Part shown: positions 47,108-60,014 of the stretch, one piece after another
Layout of the letters: each line of letters starts with the position of its first letter
Numbering within the stretch: position 1 is the stretch's first letter
NCBI GenBank assembly: GCA_000697665.1
Contig: KL197710.1
Span: 905,406 to 969,405 of the forward strand
Length of the DNA stretch: 64,000 nucleotides
Source: Jaapia argillacea MUCL 33604
Taxonomy: Eukaryota > Basidiomycota > Agaricomycetes > Jaapiales > Jaapiaceae
Direction of reading: 5' to 3'
The notes under the pieces: generated by a model
What the model was told of the DNA's origin: nothing
The model's input: the letters and a program-made list of their open reading frames with translations, nothing else
The model's database searches: none
Program-made: the position numbers and the translations under genes

Positions 47108-50100
47108 ATGTCTCTGGCATCAAAAAAGGAGGACGAGAGCGGTCTCAGCTCATACTACAACAACAAGACAACGATTATTCAGGAGGCCCGCGTATTCAAC
47201 GAGTCACCCATCAGTCCTCGAAAATGCAGGGCATTGCTAACACGTATCGTGTACCTGCTCTATGTTGGGGAAACCTTTGGGACGCAGGAGGCCACGACGC
47301 TATTCTTTGGTACTACGAAGTTGTTCCAGCACAAGGATGTGAGTCGATTCCAACGCAGATCCTCCGGTTGTTCATACCAAGTCTTCCGTAGAGTGCGTTG
47401 CGACAAATGGTGTACCTGGCCATTAAAGAGTTGGCGACTACATCAGAGGATGTGATCATGGTTACGAGTAGTATTATGAAGGATATGCAGCCAAACTCGG
47501 AGGTCATCTATCGGTCAAATGCTATCCGTGCCCTTTGCCGCATCATCGACGTATGTTTGATCTCATTTCCTTGTGAAGTCATTGAATGACTGGTATCCAG
47601 CCGTCCATGGCGCAAGGTGTTGAAAGGTTCTTCAAGGCTGCAATTGTTGACCGAAACCCTTCCATCTCTTCCGCCGCACTCGTCTCCTCGTATCATCTCT
47701 TCCCAGCCGCCAAAGATGTTGTTAAGCGATGGGTCAACGAAGCTCAAGAGGCCGTCAATGCGAAGTCATCCGGATCTTTATTCGGGTCTGGTTCCAGTAA
47801 CGCATACCTGGGCTGGGGTTCTTCCTCACAGCCTAACTCTGGCTATCAACCCATCCCGTCTACCAGCTACATCACTCAATACCACGCTTTGGGTTTACTA
47901 TATCTCATGCGCCAGCAGGATAGAATGGCAGTGACCAAGATGATCCAGCAGCTTGGTGGTGGAAAGTCCGGGGCAGGTACTACGCTGAAGAACCCGATGG
48001 CACTTTGCATGTTGATTCGATATGCCGCGAAGGTGGCAGAGGAGGATCCTAAGTAAGCATACTCTGACCAATATTTCTTTGATTTGTGACACTATCACCC
48101 CCAATTAGCGTCCAGCGTCAAATGTCTGACCTACTTGAAGGGTGGCTGAGACACAAGAGCGACATGGTCAACCTTGAAGCCGCTCGCGCTCTATGCGAGA
48201 TGAAGAATGTTCCTGCGCAACAGCTCACGAGAGCCATCGGAGGTGAGAGCCCCTGGATACATAATCTTCGTCGTGGCTGAAGCCCTTTTGTAGTGCTCCA
48301 AATCTTCCTTTCGTCACCAAAACCCACCCTGAAATTTGCCGCTACTCGAACCCTTGCCTCTCTCGCTTTGACCCAACCCGCTAGTGTCGCGTCGTGCAAC
48401 TTGGAGCTTGAGAATCTCATTTCTGATTCTAATCGGAGTGTAGCCACCTATGCCATTACTACCCTTCTCAAGGTCCGCTTATTGATCGTTCTGGAGGTTG
48501 TATCTTACGTCTATCCCACAGACTGGCAACGAGGCCTCCGTCGATCGTTTGATGAAACAGATCAGTGGCTTCATGAGCGAGATCAGCGACGAATTCAAGG
48601 TCATTATCGTGGAAGCTATTCGATCCCTTTGCCTCAAATTTCCAGCCAAGCATGCCTCAATGCTGTCTTTCCTCTCGGGCGTTCTCCGAGACGAAGGTGG
48701 CTATGACTTCAAGCGTGCTGTCGTTGAAGCCATATTCGATATGATCAAGTTCATCGGGGATGCCAAGGAACAAGCCTTGTCACACCTCTGCGAATTTATC
48801 GAGGATTGTGAATTCACAAAGCTCTCTGTCCGTATATTGCATCTGCTCGGCATGGAAGGACCCAAATCACCGCAACCCGCGAAGTATATTCGATACATCT
48901 ACAATCGTGTGGTCTTAGAGAATGCAACGGTAAGATCTGCAGCGGTGTCGAGCTTGGCTAAGTTCGGAGTGGGCGTCGATGATGCTACTCTGAAGAAGAG
49001 TATCGGTGTTCTCATCAACCGGTTAGTTTTCTCTTTGATAGGAATTAAAATTGTCTCATCTCTGCCGCAGTTGTCTCGATGATGTTGACGACGAGGTTCG
49101 CGACCGAGCAGCTATGTACCTGAAGACCTTGCGGGAACCGTTGCTGGCCAATGCTTACGTCAAGCAAGGTGAGCGCCTCGCTTCTCCCCGTCGTCATTGT
49201 CCTAAACTATCTTGTGTTGTAGACTCCGTTTACTCCTTGGCTGCTCTTGAGGCAAAATTGGTCGCCTATGTCAACGACGCTGATGCAGCAGATCAGCCCT
49301 TTGATGTCTCCTCAATACCCAGGATCAGCAGAGCGCAAGCAGCGCAGGAGATTGCCCGTAGGCATCCATCTCATTCGTACTATTCTATTGTTTAAATCCA
49401 TATGAACATAGGACCCAGCACACTCGACACTATCAGCGCTCCAACGACGAAGAAGACTGCGACACCACCACCTCCCTCTGCGGCTGAAACACAATCCGCT
49501 TACGCCCAGCAGCTTGCCGATGTACCTGAGCTTTCATCATATGGGGCGGTGCTTAGCAGCAGTCCTAAACCATCACCACTCACTGAGAGTGAAACTGAAT
49601 ACCAAGTATCTTGCGTCAAGCATATATTCAGGGAGCACATTGTCTTCCAGGTTTGCAGTCCCGTCGCGTCGTTCTGGCTGCTCCTGACTCCCTTCATTCC
49701 AGTTAAATGTCTCCAATACATTACCCGACACTATTCTAGAGCAAGTTTCGGTCATCATGCAACCTTCATCTGATTCGGGTCTGACAGAAGATTTCATCAT
49801 TCCCCTTCCCTCATTATCGGCATCCACCCCCGGTGTTATCTATGTGTCTTTCACCCGTGATTCTCCAGAAGAATTCGCCATGGCATCCTTCCAGTGTGTC
49901 CTCAAATTCATCAGCAAAGAGGTCGATCCTACTACTGGGGAGCCTGAGGAGGAAGGTTACGAAGACGAGTACCAGTTGGAAGAAGTTGAGTTGGCTGCAT
50001 CAGACTACTTGATCCCAAGCTATACCTCCTTTGCGTCGGAGTGGGATCGTCTGCGGGGTGGTGCCACGGCAACCGAAACCTTCTCGCTCTCTGCTATGGA

Positions 50101-50406
50101 TAGCTTGAAAGGTGAGAGTAATCATCTGAGCGTAGCTCTAATCCTATTTACACACCATCATTCCCAGCTGCGTGTGACTCTATCATCGAAATTCTCAACA
50201 TGGAACCCCTGGGAGGAAGTGAAACTCCTGCGTCGAGTTCAGTGCATACTCTGCAACTGTCGGGGTTGTTGACTGGGGGTGGAGGAAAGGTTCTTGTTAG
50301 GTGTCGGATGACATTCTCGAAAGGCCAGGGTGTTACTTTGGAGTTAGGTGTTCGAGCGGAAAAGCAGGAGGCTTGCACTCTGGTTCTGGCGGCTATTGGG
50401 GGTTGA
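47108..50406 (+). CDS. SEC21: Coatomer gamma subunit (COPI)
   Basis: Eleven exons close in phase to 924 residues, close to yeast Sec21 (935). Gamma-COP is part of the adaptor-like F-subcomplex of the COPI coat on Golgi-to-ER vesicles and binds cargo tails and Arf GAP. The trunk is a helical solenoid beginning [20 protein letters not shown] with the family stretch [19 protein letters not shown] and continuing through [20 protein letters not shown] and [21 protein letters not shown] Pro/Thr-rich linker precedes the appendage domain ([19 protein letters not shown], then an acidic [19 protein letters not shown], and [13 protein letters not shown]), and the C-terminal subdomain ends in [11 protein letters not shown]. 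Last exon 50168-50406. PanK follows on the same strand after 266 bases. Confidence 0.94.
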
Positions 50407-50672
50407 TAGAGCTGATGTAGAATACCTTTTCCCCGAGTCTGTACCCAAATGCGCGGTGTCTTTCCTGGAACTTTATTGCACTCCTTGGAGGAGTGAATCG
50501 GAAGGACAGTGGGAGTCCGGTGCTCGGGTTGCGGACGTTCTGAATCCGGGTGCTTATTTGGTCCAATCAGTCGAGCGATCCCCATACAAATGTAAATGGT
50601 CTCACTCGCAGTTTTGTTTGCACACGCCAGCTTTCTCTCCATTCTTTGACTTGGGTTGCTCTTGCACACGAC

Positions 50673-52550
50673 ATGACTGCGCCACCCCTCCCAGGAGCAA
50701 AGGTTATCCATGTCGATACTAGAGGTGCCGTGATCTTGGAGGAAGAGTCGCCCGAGGTCTGTCTGCGTGGCACGTCGCAGATGCGTCTCATTGACGAATT
50801 GTGGTTTGTGGCAGACCAGGGATAGTCGAGGGATCTACCTTCCAAATCACATCGAACCTGTCTCCCACATTGCTGTAGACGTGAGTTCCGTCATTCGCGA
50901 CAGTGTAGATCAGAGGTCTCTAAATACTTTGACGTTGATAGATCGGAGGTTCTTTGGCTAAAGTGGTCTACTTCACTCGGTCGCCTGAACCTCCCTCATC
51001 ACCATCCGTTGTTGCAACCCGGGGCACCAGCACCGCCAGCGGATTCTCAACCCCAGGTTCCGTATCGCCCACAGACGAACAACCCGAGTCACCTCCCTTC
51101 CTTCCTAACAATTCATATCCACCCCGGCGCCATGGAGCCTTAACCCCGCTCATCCTGGAGTCGGCGCACTCCAACGGCGTCCATACGAACGGGATCAACG
51201 GAAGCAACGTCCTTGGGTCATATAGCATGCCTTCAATAGACGACGGTCTCCTTAGATCGTCCCTCCTGCGGCGAACACAGCTGCGACACTTTCCTGGAGG
51301 TTCGCTCAACTATGAGCGCTTTGAAACCGACAATATCCACGAGTGCATCGACTTCATCAGCTCACTCATATCTCACTCTGCCCAAATGAACGCGGTGTCA
51401 CTCGAAGAGATGAAGCGGGGAGTGAAGATAGTCGCTACCGGTGGAGGTGCCCACAAGTTCCACGATCTTTTGACGGAGACGTTGGGTGTTGAGGTTTCAA
51501 GAGAGGACGAGATGGAGTGCTTAATCGAAGGCCTGAAATTCATCACCATGATACCCGATGAAGTTTACTACTTCTCTGACGAGCTAGTACATGCGGTGTC
51601 TCATCCACCAGGTGCCGAATGTTCGCTGAAACCTGCCGGGGAGGGAGGCGTTGTTCTGGATCGTCCGAACCCAAACCCACCAAAGTTCGCTGTGACTTTC
51701 GAGTCTAACCCTGCCCCACAACTTCCTTGCCTACTGGTCAATATCGGTTCGGGTGTGTCGATTATCAAGGTCGACGATGATGGAAAGTTTGAACGTGTGA
51801 GCGGTACTAGTCTTGGTGGTGGGACACTGTGGGGTCTATTGAGTTTGCTGACACCTGCTACCAATTTTGACGGTGGGTCGCTGATGAGGTCTTTCTGAGT
51901 ATATGAGCTGATCCTGGATCAATACAGAAATGCTGGCATTGTCAGAAAAAGGAGACAACGCCAACGTCGACATGCTCGTTGGCGACATCTACGGCCAGGA
52001 CTACAGTCGTCTCGGGCTCAAGTCGACGATGATTGCTAGTTCCTTTGGGAAAGTGTTCAAGAAGAGTGGGGAGAAGCGCAAATTCTCCCCCGAGGATATC
52101 AGCAAAAGCTTGCTGTATGCGGTATCCAACAACATTGGACAGATTGCGTGAGTAGTCTTGTTCGATATCTGGATAGGCCGATACCAACGTGAATCGTCAT
52201 GGTACAGGTTGATGAACGCGGATCAGTACAACTTGGATCGGATTTACTTTGGTGGCTGTTTCATCCGAGGTGAGCAGAAATGGTGTATCCTCCATCGACG
52301 AGGTTATTCACTGACCATCTCTTGATGATTTACAGGACACGCAGCAACCATCGGTACGCTTTCTTACGCCGTCCGGTTCTGGAGCAAAGGAACGAAACGG
52401 GCACTCTTTTTACGACACGAAGGATTTTTGTACGTCCTTTCGTCGTTTGTTCCGTCTACGCGAGTTTCTGCTGACAGTTCCCGTCGCATCAGGGGTGCCA
52501 TGGGCGCATGGATTCGGAATATCGAAACTCGACAATCGGAGGATTCCTAA
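50673..52550 (+). CDS. CAB1: Pantothenate kinase, eukaryotic (type II) form
   Basis: Seven exons (50673-50746, 50826-50880, 50942-51872, 51928-52147, 52208-52269, 52336-52429, 52493-52550) give 497 residues. The enzyme phosphorylates pantothenate with ATP, the first and regulated step of coenzyme A synthesis, in the cytosol. Motifs: AVDIGGSLAKVVYF (ATP phosphate loop, split by an intron after VD), GVKIVATGGGAHKF, the catalytic region around CLIEGLKFI, LLVNIGSGVSIIKV, GTSLGGGTLWGLLSLL and FGGCFIRGHAATIGTLSYAV. A Ser/Pro-rich insert of about 100 residues after VYFTRS is typical of fungal forms. The first donor is GTCGCC, weak, but it gives EEDRGIYLPNHIEPVSH and keeps frame. Confidence 0.93.
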
Positions 52551-53864
52551 ATATGCCCGATGTCACGCCACATACTCAACTGCGTTGAGACAGCCTATGC
52601 TCATTACCCCAAGGGATGCAAACCACATGCGCTATCTTTGTCCACGGACTGATGTTGGAAGCCACCACGTATCTATATGAATATAATGCATTTGTTTTGG
52701 TCTCGTGTATAACCAGGTAGTAGACTGCATTGCGTACTCGCCATTCCCACCAATAATCACATTGACATACTCCGACCTTGCTCTTGAATCTCTGTCTCGA
52801 TAGTTTGGCAGCCATGGGGAAACGCGAAGTCGAGGAAGTTGAACGATGCACCAATTGCCAGCCGTGAGTATGTCGAACTGTCTGGTATTTTTGTTTTCCG
52901 TTTGACATGGAAGTCGTAGGTTATCACAATGATGCTCACGAGGCGCCAAGTTAGAGAACGGATTTGACTGAAGCATGGATGAATGTTGCCCCTGAGCCTG
53001 TAGGCATCATAACTGGCGTCACAGGGAGCCTGTCTGTTTAGAGGTCTGCTAAAGCAGACTAGGCAGACTGGGGCGTTGCTGCAAGATATCCGTCCCGGCA
53101 ACCTGGCGCCGGCATTCTTGTAATCCAGGGTTTCCTTTTCTGGCTGCTGTATAACATGTATGCACAGCAGATCTAGGCCCTACTTGATCAGAGCAGATGG
53201 ATCAAAGAACCGCTGCCGTGATTAGCATCCGTGGACTGTCATCACAGCGAAAGCAGCAGAATCCTGACTCGGATGCCACCTGGCGACACTAAGGCAGGAA
53301 GGAGCAGTGCACACTATTTCATCCACATGAAATGCGCGCAACACAGCAAGACCGAGCTTCCATGGTGCTCCGAACTTGCAGATGTGGAAACAAAACAAAA
53401 TTTGCGCCGGCGAAAAGATGGTCGCATCGGTGCGATGTCATTTCAATGTCATGGCTACACGTGGCACATGAAATGCCCCTTGCAGTGATGGAACCCACAA
53501 TGGACGTCCGTGTGTTTCCGAAGTAACAACGCTGCCAATGATGCACATGGAAAATGCTCAACGAAATGATCCAACTTTGACAGTCGGCCTGCAATGTGCA
53601 CGCCGTTAGTACGTTCTTGAAGGCTGTGAGTCAATACAAAAGTGCCTATGGGTGCTGAGTGGTCAGCCCAAAGCTGAACGGGATCTCGGCATACGGCAAA
53701 TGGGAAAAGTCTAATGGTGGAGGTATGTGGGAAGAATTTCCATATCAGGACAGCGAAGGTAATTAGGCGAGTTCTAATACCGTGGCAGCTCATTATACAC
53801 TCCCTTTGTAATATTAACCCACAGCACGGCTATACTCTCCCCATCTTCCTCTCCTCCTGCTCCC
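52551..53864. other. Gap upstream of the homeodomain gene
   Basis: About 1.3 kb without a supported gene on either strand. Open frames here are short and lack patterns. The last 200 bases must contain the promoter of the homeodomain gene; the leader just before ATG 53865 is a run of CTCCTCCTGCTCC type. The length fits a regulated developmental gene, but no site was recognised. Confidence 0.4.
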
Positions 53865-55610
53865 ATGCCGCCCTCATACCCTTCCTGGCCTCAGTCCCAT
53901 CCCGATACTCCTGATATCCCAGACTCGGAGCCTACAACGAAAGACAAGCAGAAGAAACCGAGGCATCGCCATTCAGCATCTCAGTTGGCTGCGCTAAACG
54001 AGTTATATGAGAAAAATGAACATCCCTCTCTGGATGAGCGTACTGCGCTTGCGGAACGTCTTGGAATGTGAGTAGCTTAGGATTTTGATGTCCTTTGGTC
54101 TTTTTGTTTGTTTCCCCTCTAATCAGGCAACACCGCGCTTTAGGGAGACAAAGACTGTAAACGCTTGGTTTCAGAATAAAAGAGCTTCTGCGAAGAAACG
54201 TCAGCAGCAACAGCAGACTCAGTCGCAAAGAGCTGCCCCTCCTTTTGAGCTTCCTCCTATATCAGCTCTTCTAGCCTCCGCCCCTTCACCCCAATCGTCA
54301 GCCCCCATAACTCGACGTCGGCCACTCCAACTGGCTCCCGAATACGACGACTACCTCGACGACGACGATTTGCCGCTGCGTAATCAACTTCCACCTATCG
54401 AATCATTTCACCATCAACAAAATTCATTCTACGCCGGCACCGAGGAGCGCAAGCACGTTTACGATACTCCTCCTGAATCCTCCATGCCCAGAAAAATGCG
54501 CTTTAGGCCTACTCCGCAGCAGACTGATGAGCTGAGAAAGCTATATACCATTAATCCCCATCCCAGTAAAGAAGAACGGGAAGAGTTGGGGAAACATATT
54601 GGAATGTCAGCCTTCTCGCCAGATTCAGCAATTCATTCCTCATATCTGATCATGCCGTTATCTTATCTCACCCCAGGCGCTACCAGAGCGTTACTAACTG
54701 GTTTCAAAACCAGCGTAGCCTTGCGAAGAAGCGGAAAGAAGAAGAGGGCGACTCTCATCCTTCAGAGCACCAAGCCACTCCGGATCCTCAACAGCACACG
54801 CGCACATCGTCACCAGCTATCTATTCCGCTTTCCCTCCTGCGTCGTCCCATCCCTCCCTCGGGTTGCCTGTTCCGCCCCGTAGCTCACACCATCCATCCT
54901 TACGACCGTCATCTCCTGCATCGACGAGGAGCATGCCTTACCCCGTCTCTGCTGATGTCCGCGGACGTCCCAGACGTTCGAGGCCAGAGCCTTACCAACT
55001 TGATAAACTAAAGGAATTATTCCGTCGCACAAGTACACCTAGTATTGAAGAGCGGGGAGCTCTGGCCCTGGAGATCGGTATGGACTTGACCAAGGTGACA
55101 AACTGGTTCCGGAATCTTCGACAGACTGCTCGAAAGCGAGCTGCAAGGCTGGGCGGAGCTGTCGAGGACTATGCGGATGACGATGGTATCAGCATCATCA
55201 ATACCAACTCTGCTTCGGTGTCGAGAGCCGGGTCGCCGTCGTTCTATCCCTCGGGGTCGTCCAGTTCCTCTGCTCATCACGACCATGACCTTGATGAATA
55301 CATGGACATGGATAGCGAGCATCTGCACTCTCGCTCCCCTTCGTACACGACGTCACATCCTCTTTCCTATCAACACTCCGACGTCGACGTCAATAGCGAC
55401 GTCTCTGATGAGGAGGAAGAGGACTATCAGGAAGAGATTGTTACTCCTTCACCCTCGCCGCCTCCATCATCCATGGTCGATGTTCGCATGCACCACGATT
55501 GGGATTCGGACAAGCTAGAGAGGTCCGGCACGGACAGGTTCACTTCAGTGAAGATGGAGGATGCATTGCTACTTTTGAGTTTTCACCACAACGCTGCCGT
55601 TAGGTATTGA
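53865..55610 (+). CDS. Transcription factor with three homeodomains
   Basis: Three exons (53865-54067, 54144-54605, 54677-55610) give 532 residues. Three full-length non-TALE homeodomains lie in a row. HD1, about residues 29-89, has helix 3 VNAWFQNKRAS. HD2, about 183-243, has VTNWFQNQRSL. HD3, about 317-377, has VTNWFRNLRQT. Each is preceded by a basic arm and followed by a basic stretch, and the W-F-x-N-x-R recognition core is intact in all. Linkers are rich in Gln, Pro and Ser; the tail has acidic and Ser runs that could activate transcription. Introns 1 and 2 both cut the Met codon before helix 3 in phase 2. A nuclear DNA-binding regulator is certain by pattern; the targets are unknown. 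It is not a mating-type pair, as no partner HD gene is adjacent. Confidence 0.92.
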
Positions 55611-56065
55611 AGGGTAGTGTGAAATACTGGCTATTTGTGAGTGAATGCTTCGTACCCTTCCCCGACCTCGCTCTGACGGAGATCTATTAGAATTCGAATC
55701 GACGACTTATACACGCTCTGTCATTCTACGTGTCACATAATCACAAGTAACCCTCGCACTATTTCATCGTCTCTTCGCTTTCTGCTTTCGATATACGGTA
55801 AATATTGCTTATCTGGACGCACGACTCGCACTCTCTACCATTATCTCTGGATGTCGTCCAGTAATGTTTTTCTGCCATCGTCTCCATCGTTCATATCGTC
55901 GTTTTCAAGGCTCATCCCACACGTATACTCCTTGTGACCTTCAATGATCAAGGACTTGCTTTTCATATGTACCTTAAACACCACTCCATTCTATAACCCT
56001 TTACACTTCAGGCTTGTGTTTTCGTATGCATACCTCTGTAGGCGTGGTACATACCTCATGTAGCC
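55611..56065. other. 3' region of the homeodomain gene, nothing further seen
   Basis: A T/C-rich + strand stretch with no coding pattern, likely the 3' UTR of the homeodomain gene and terminator sequence. Confidence 0.35.
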
Positions 56066-56420
56066 TCAATCAATCTGCTCCCCCACAATGTTTTGCTCGA
56101 TACGATACTGCTTCGGAAATGCGGAAGCGATGGGCACAACAATGATCATTGCGCCGACAGCAACGTGAACAAATTTGAATACATCAGCTGAGGGGAGCTC
56201 AAACATGACATCGGGCGAATGAACCGAACTTCCGTCACCAAATGATATATTAGCAGCTTCACTGTTTCCCAATTCCCACTCACCTGTGCTACATCACGAG
56301 TCTCGGCGATGAGAGGTGGACGGCACACCATGATTCCAGCATCTCATCGAAATCCCTTTCTCCGGCAACTTCACTGCCTGGCTTGGGCTTGAATCGCACC
56401 CCCACGTTTGGCCTTCACCG
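56066..56420 (-). CDS. Candidate small membrane protein, 3' part only
   Basis: On the - strand the frame ending at TGA 56066-56068 reads upward through EQNIVGEQID, a hydrophobic stretch FVHVAVGAMIIVVPIASAF that could span a membrane, and a Ser/Gly-rich part. An intron donor GTGTGC and acceptor GATGTAG near 56332-56285 would join it to a further coding-looking piece (VRFKPKPGSEVAGERDFDEM). I could not find the start: an acceptor before that piece needs a phase I could not match. No family recognised. It may be a real short gene or a chance frame between two + strand genes. Confidence 0.28.
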
Positions 56421-56711
56421 GACGGCTCTAATTGGGGTCGTGTGATTGAGAGGTTAGGGGACAGGGACCCGCCATCCAGTCGTCAGGAGGGGCAGGATGA
56501 TCTCAAGGGAGCCCACTCGTGAGTTATCTGTCTTTTGATATTCAAAACACAGGGTTTACGCTTTTGGGTTCAATCGTGAAGAGATGTTGACTATTCGGAT
56601 TTAGTCCGCACCTAACCGTTTACCTACAATGCACTCCACTGACATCTTGTTTCTTGTCATCCACCGACAGCTCAAGGCACATTCTGGTGGTCCTCCTTTT
56701 CTCTGACCACC
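56421..56711. promoter_or_regulatory. Upstream region of the arrestin-like gene
   Basis: About 290 bases before ATG 56712, T/C-rich near the start codon as in a transcribed leader. No factor site could be named. Confidence 0.35.
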
Positions 56712-59700
56712 ATGTCCGCGCTACGACGCAACACTGGTTTGGGCATTGATATGGGCCTCCCACGGGAAAGCTCGGGTTGTGATACCCTATCTCTGACAGT
56801 CGAACCCGGCACTTCTTCTCGGACGGTCTCTGCGTCTCAGAGTGCCCCGAGGGTCCCCAGCAAGGTTGGCGACAGTGACCTTATCGCACCCCCGTCCAAA
56901 GAGATCCTGGCCAATGGTCTAGGCATGCGTTCCCTGAGGAGTATGCATGGCCTACTACAGGCGGAAGTAGGAGGCGCTATGGTTGAGCTGGACGTTTACG
57001 GTGGAGGATCTGGGTTCAAGCAAGGCCAGCACATTCTACCTCAAGCTGTCTCACCTACCGGAGGATCCAATCTGCCGAGAATCCACGCCAGCCGCCAGCT
57101 CTCCGTGGAAGAATACCAACTCAGCAGACATGGGACCTTGCTCAGTTCTGGTGTCAATCCCACCAGGAATGCTGCTGAGCTGAAGTCGCTGCTAGGGAAT
57201 TCTAACATGCGACTCAAACGTGGCGCCAAGGTACTACCGCCTGCTGGACAGTGGCAAGGGAAGAGGAGGTCTAGCACGAGCGCTACTCCTACCGTTCATC
57301 TGGAACAAGCGAAACCGCGAGCCCGAGTCGAAGTCGATATCGATCTGCAGAGTAATGTCTGCGTTCAGGGCGGCCAGTTGGCCGGGAAGGTGAAGGTTCG
57401 GGTCCGCGAGCGGTCAAAGAAGGAGGCTCCCGTGTTGTTGAGTGATGGGAAAGTTCGACTTGTGGGATTCGAGTGTCTACCCAACCACGACGACCGTCAC
57501 ACGTTCTATCAATGTTCATCCTCTCTGTCATCCATAACGACCGCACCACACACTCTCTACTTGTCTCCCCCTGACTTGGAGGGTTTCGCAGAAGCGCGGG
57601 AAGGCGTCCATGTCTTGCCATTTACAATGGACCTTCCAATCGACTCGCCGTCTGGAAACGCGAAAGGAATCCTCCACGTCCATTCAGGTGTCTCTGTCAG
57701 ATACATAGCGCTTATGTGAGTATATTTCGTCCTAGTTCTCCGTCGTAGGTCTTATAAGCTGCGATAGTTCGGTAAAAGTGAAGGATTCGCAGTCGGGCAG
57801 GCGCTCAATCGCCCACTTTTATCGCTTTTGCGAAGTTTGGCCTCGTCTCGATCCATCGGTTGTCCTTGCGAGCTCCCCTCGGCCTATCCTTGGCACGACC
57901 TGCAAACCCGTGTTCATGGGCGGTCCCGGCAGGTTGAAACTTACGGCCACACTCCACCGCCTGCACTGGGTGGCCGGACAGCGGTGCTTCGTCAATGTCT
58001 CTGTCGCCAACGACACCAAAAAGACCGTTAGGAGTCTCATGCTATCCCTTATACGAACAACCACGGTTTTCAAGCCCCAACCTGATCTTGATACTCACCC
58101 CCATGCTGCCGATCCCGACTCTTGCCAGACGTCGACAAGTCAGAAAACTGTCGCCGAGAGTATCCTTGAGATGGGTCAGACGAGTGCGAAAGGTCACGCG
58201 AGTGCTAAAGGGTGGTGGACAGGGGTAGCACCCGGACGAGATGCCATATTTTCGCATTACATCATGATACCTGTGAGTCCCACTTTACTTTCTTGACTTG
58301 CATACCTTGACGGAATTCCCCATAGCCTGAAGCGTTGTCCGTCGCTCGAGGACGGCTGCTCGAAGTAGAGTATACAATTCGAGTGAGCGTATCGGCGGGT
58401 TCGCTGACCTCCGATGTGCACGTCACGCTACCGATTCGTATCGTCAACTTCCTGTCCCTCGACCCACCTCCCAATTTTCCCGTCTCGTCAGACATTCCAA
58501 GGCTTCGCACTCCATCGTCTCGCAGGCCGTTATCTGGGTCTATCCACGAAGTCAGCGACAATGGGTTCAGCCTGGACTGTGGAACCGCACGCCACGATAC
58601 TGTACCTGATCCAAAAATATCCAAAGACGAGCTTCGCCACAGACGCCGACGCAGTTCGTCTCTCGGGTCCCAACCCTCCAACTGTTACGGTACATCCTCT
58701 CACCTCACGAATCCCCACGTTTCCCACCCCACATCATCGGCGGAAACTGATTCCGATTGGGAAGATTCCGATTATCCGCCCGTCGAACAAGACGACGGTT
58801 CGTTGGAGGACGATGATCCGACATTGACATCTTCGTCTTCGAACGTCGACTCGGAACTACTCTTGGGAAACCTTTCATTGGACGATGGAGCTGATTTCGA
58901 CTCGGACAAGGAGGTTGTTGATTTTGTCGTTGGGTCTGCTAGGCCTGATGATATGGAGTACAGTCGATTCTCTGACTTGTACCATCATGATCAACATCGT
59001 CGTACTGGCCAACAGGAAGAGACGTATCGACCGAGGCCTCGTCCACGCGAAGCATCACATTCTCACTCGCACCCTCATCCTATTCATGCGCACGCTCATA
59101 ACAGCCACCTCCCACCAACCCACCGACCATCAAAAGATACAAGCGTCGACGAACCCCGCGGCAGACCTCTTAACCGTCTCCGTTCCAAAACTACTTCGGA
59201 TATACCTAAAGTTAGGAGGGAGGTACCAGCGCCTGGAGGTGGACCTTCTAGTTTTGCGATGAGAGTGCAAGAGAAGTTGATGGCCGTTGCTGCTGATCAG
59301 GCGTCTCGGCAATATGATTTGGGTAGCGAAGATGATGATGATGATGAAGGGGAGGAAGGGGAGGAAGATAAAGGAGTGGTTTGGTTGGACGAATGTGCTT
59401 CGTCGTCGTCTGCTGCTTCTTCGTCGGCTTCTTCTCGCTCGTCTACTACGTCTTCGGTTAGGGTTCCTCGTCGGGATTCGCGTCACTACCGATTGGCATC
59501 CGAGGACGACGACGCTGGCGAAGATGGAGAAGGGTCTACTCCTGTGGTGGATCGCGATCTGAGGTGTTTCGACCCTCAAGGTGTAGTCCAGATGAAGAGT
59601 AGGCCTTTACGTCAACTCCCGATGCCACCTCCCCAACTCTCCCGCGTTCCCAACACCACCAATCCAAGCTCGAAAGGACGTTCACGACCATACACGCCAC

Positions 59701-60014
59701 CAGAGGATGGAGAGTCGACTCCTACTTGTTATTCCAAAGAGTTCCCTCTCGCGTCCAATGGTGATCGGTATTTTGGTGAAGGTTATTTGGGAGGGGGGTC
59801 TGGTGAGGGTGTTGTTGGTGCTGAGCAGGGAGTGAAGTTGGTAGGGACGGTAACGCCTGTTGGTCTACAGGCGAAAATGTTGGTTGAGTCGCCTACGAAG
59901 GCGATTTCGGCGTTGGTCCCCGAGTCGCCTTCAAAGTCGACTGGGCAGGGATTGAGTTCGGTCAGAGCGAGGATTGCAGAGCTTGAACGGAAAGCTCGTG
60001 ATGGTGATGTTTGA
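56712..60014 (+). CDS. Arrestin-like protein
   Basis: Three exons (56712-57715, 57768-58272, 58326-60014) give 1,065 residues. After about 200 disordered residues comes an arrestin N-like beta-sandwich (RARVEVDIDLQSNVCVQGGQ, GKVKVRVRE, HVLPFTMDLPIDSPSG, VRYIAL) and an arrestin C-like one (GGPGRLKLTATLHRLHWVAG, VNVSVANDTKKTVRSLMLSL, LLEVEYTIRVSV, VTLPIRIVNF). Fungal proteins of this type recruit Rsp5-like ubiquitin ligases to membrane transporters and so trigger endocytosis. The C-terminal 450 residues are low complexity: a His-rich run near 59060-59110, an acidic Asp/Glu run near 59330-59370 and a Ser run near 59400-59450. I saw no clear PPxY motif by eye. The final residues (RIAELERKARDG) look helical. 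Confidence 0.82.

Noticed and set aside
50148-50711. 187-codon - strand frame over the end of SEC21
   Set aside because: Overlaps the well-supported last exons of SEC21 in antisense and shows no family features.
53865-55610. Mating-type (MAT-A) homeodomain locus
   Set aside because: MAT-A has divergent HD1/HD2 gene pairs with one homeodomain each, commonly near a mitochondrial intermediate peptidase gene. None of these is present.
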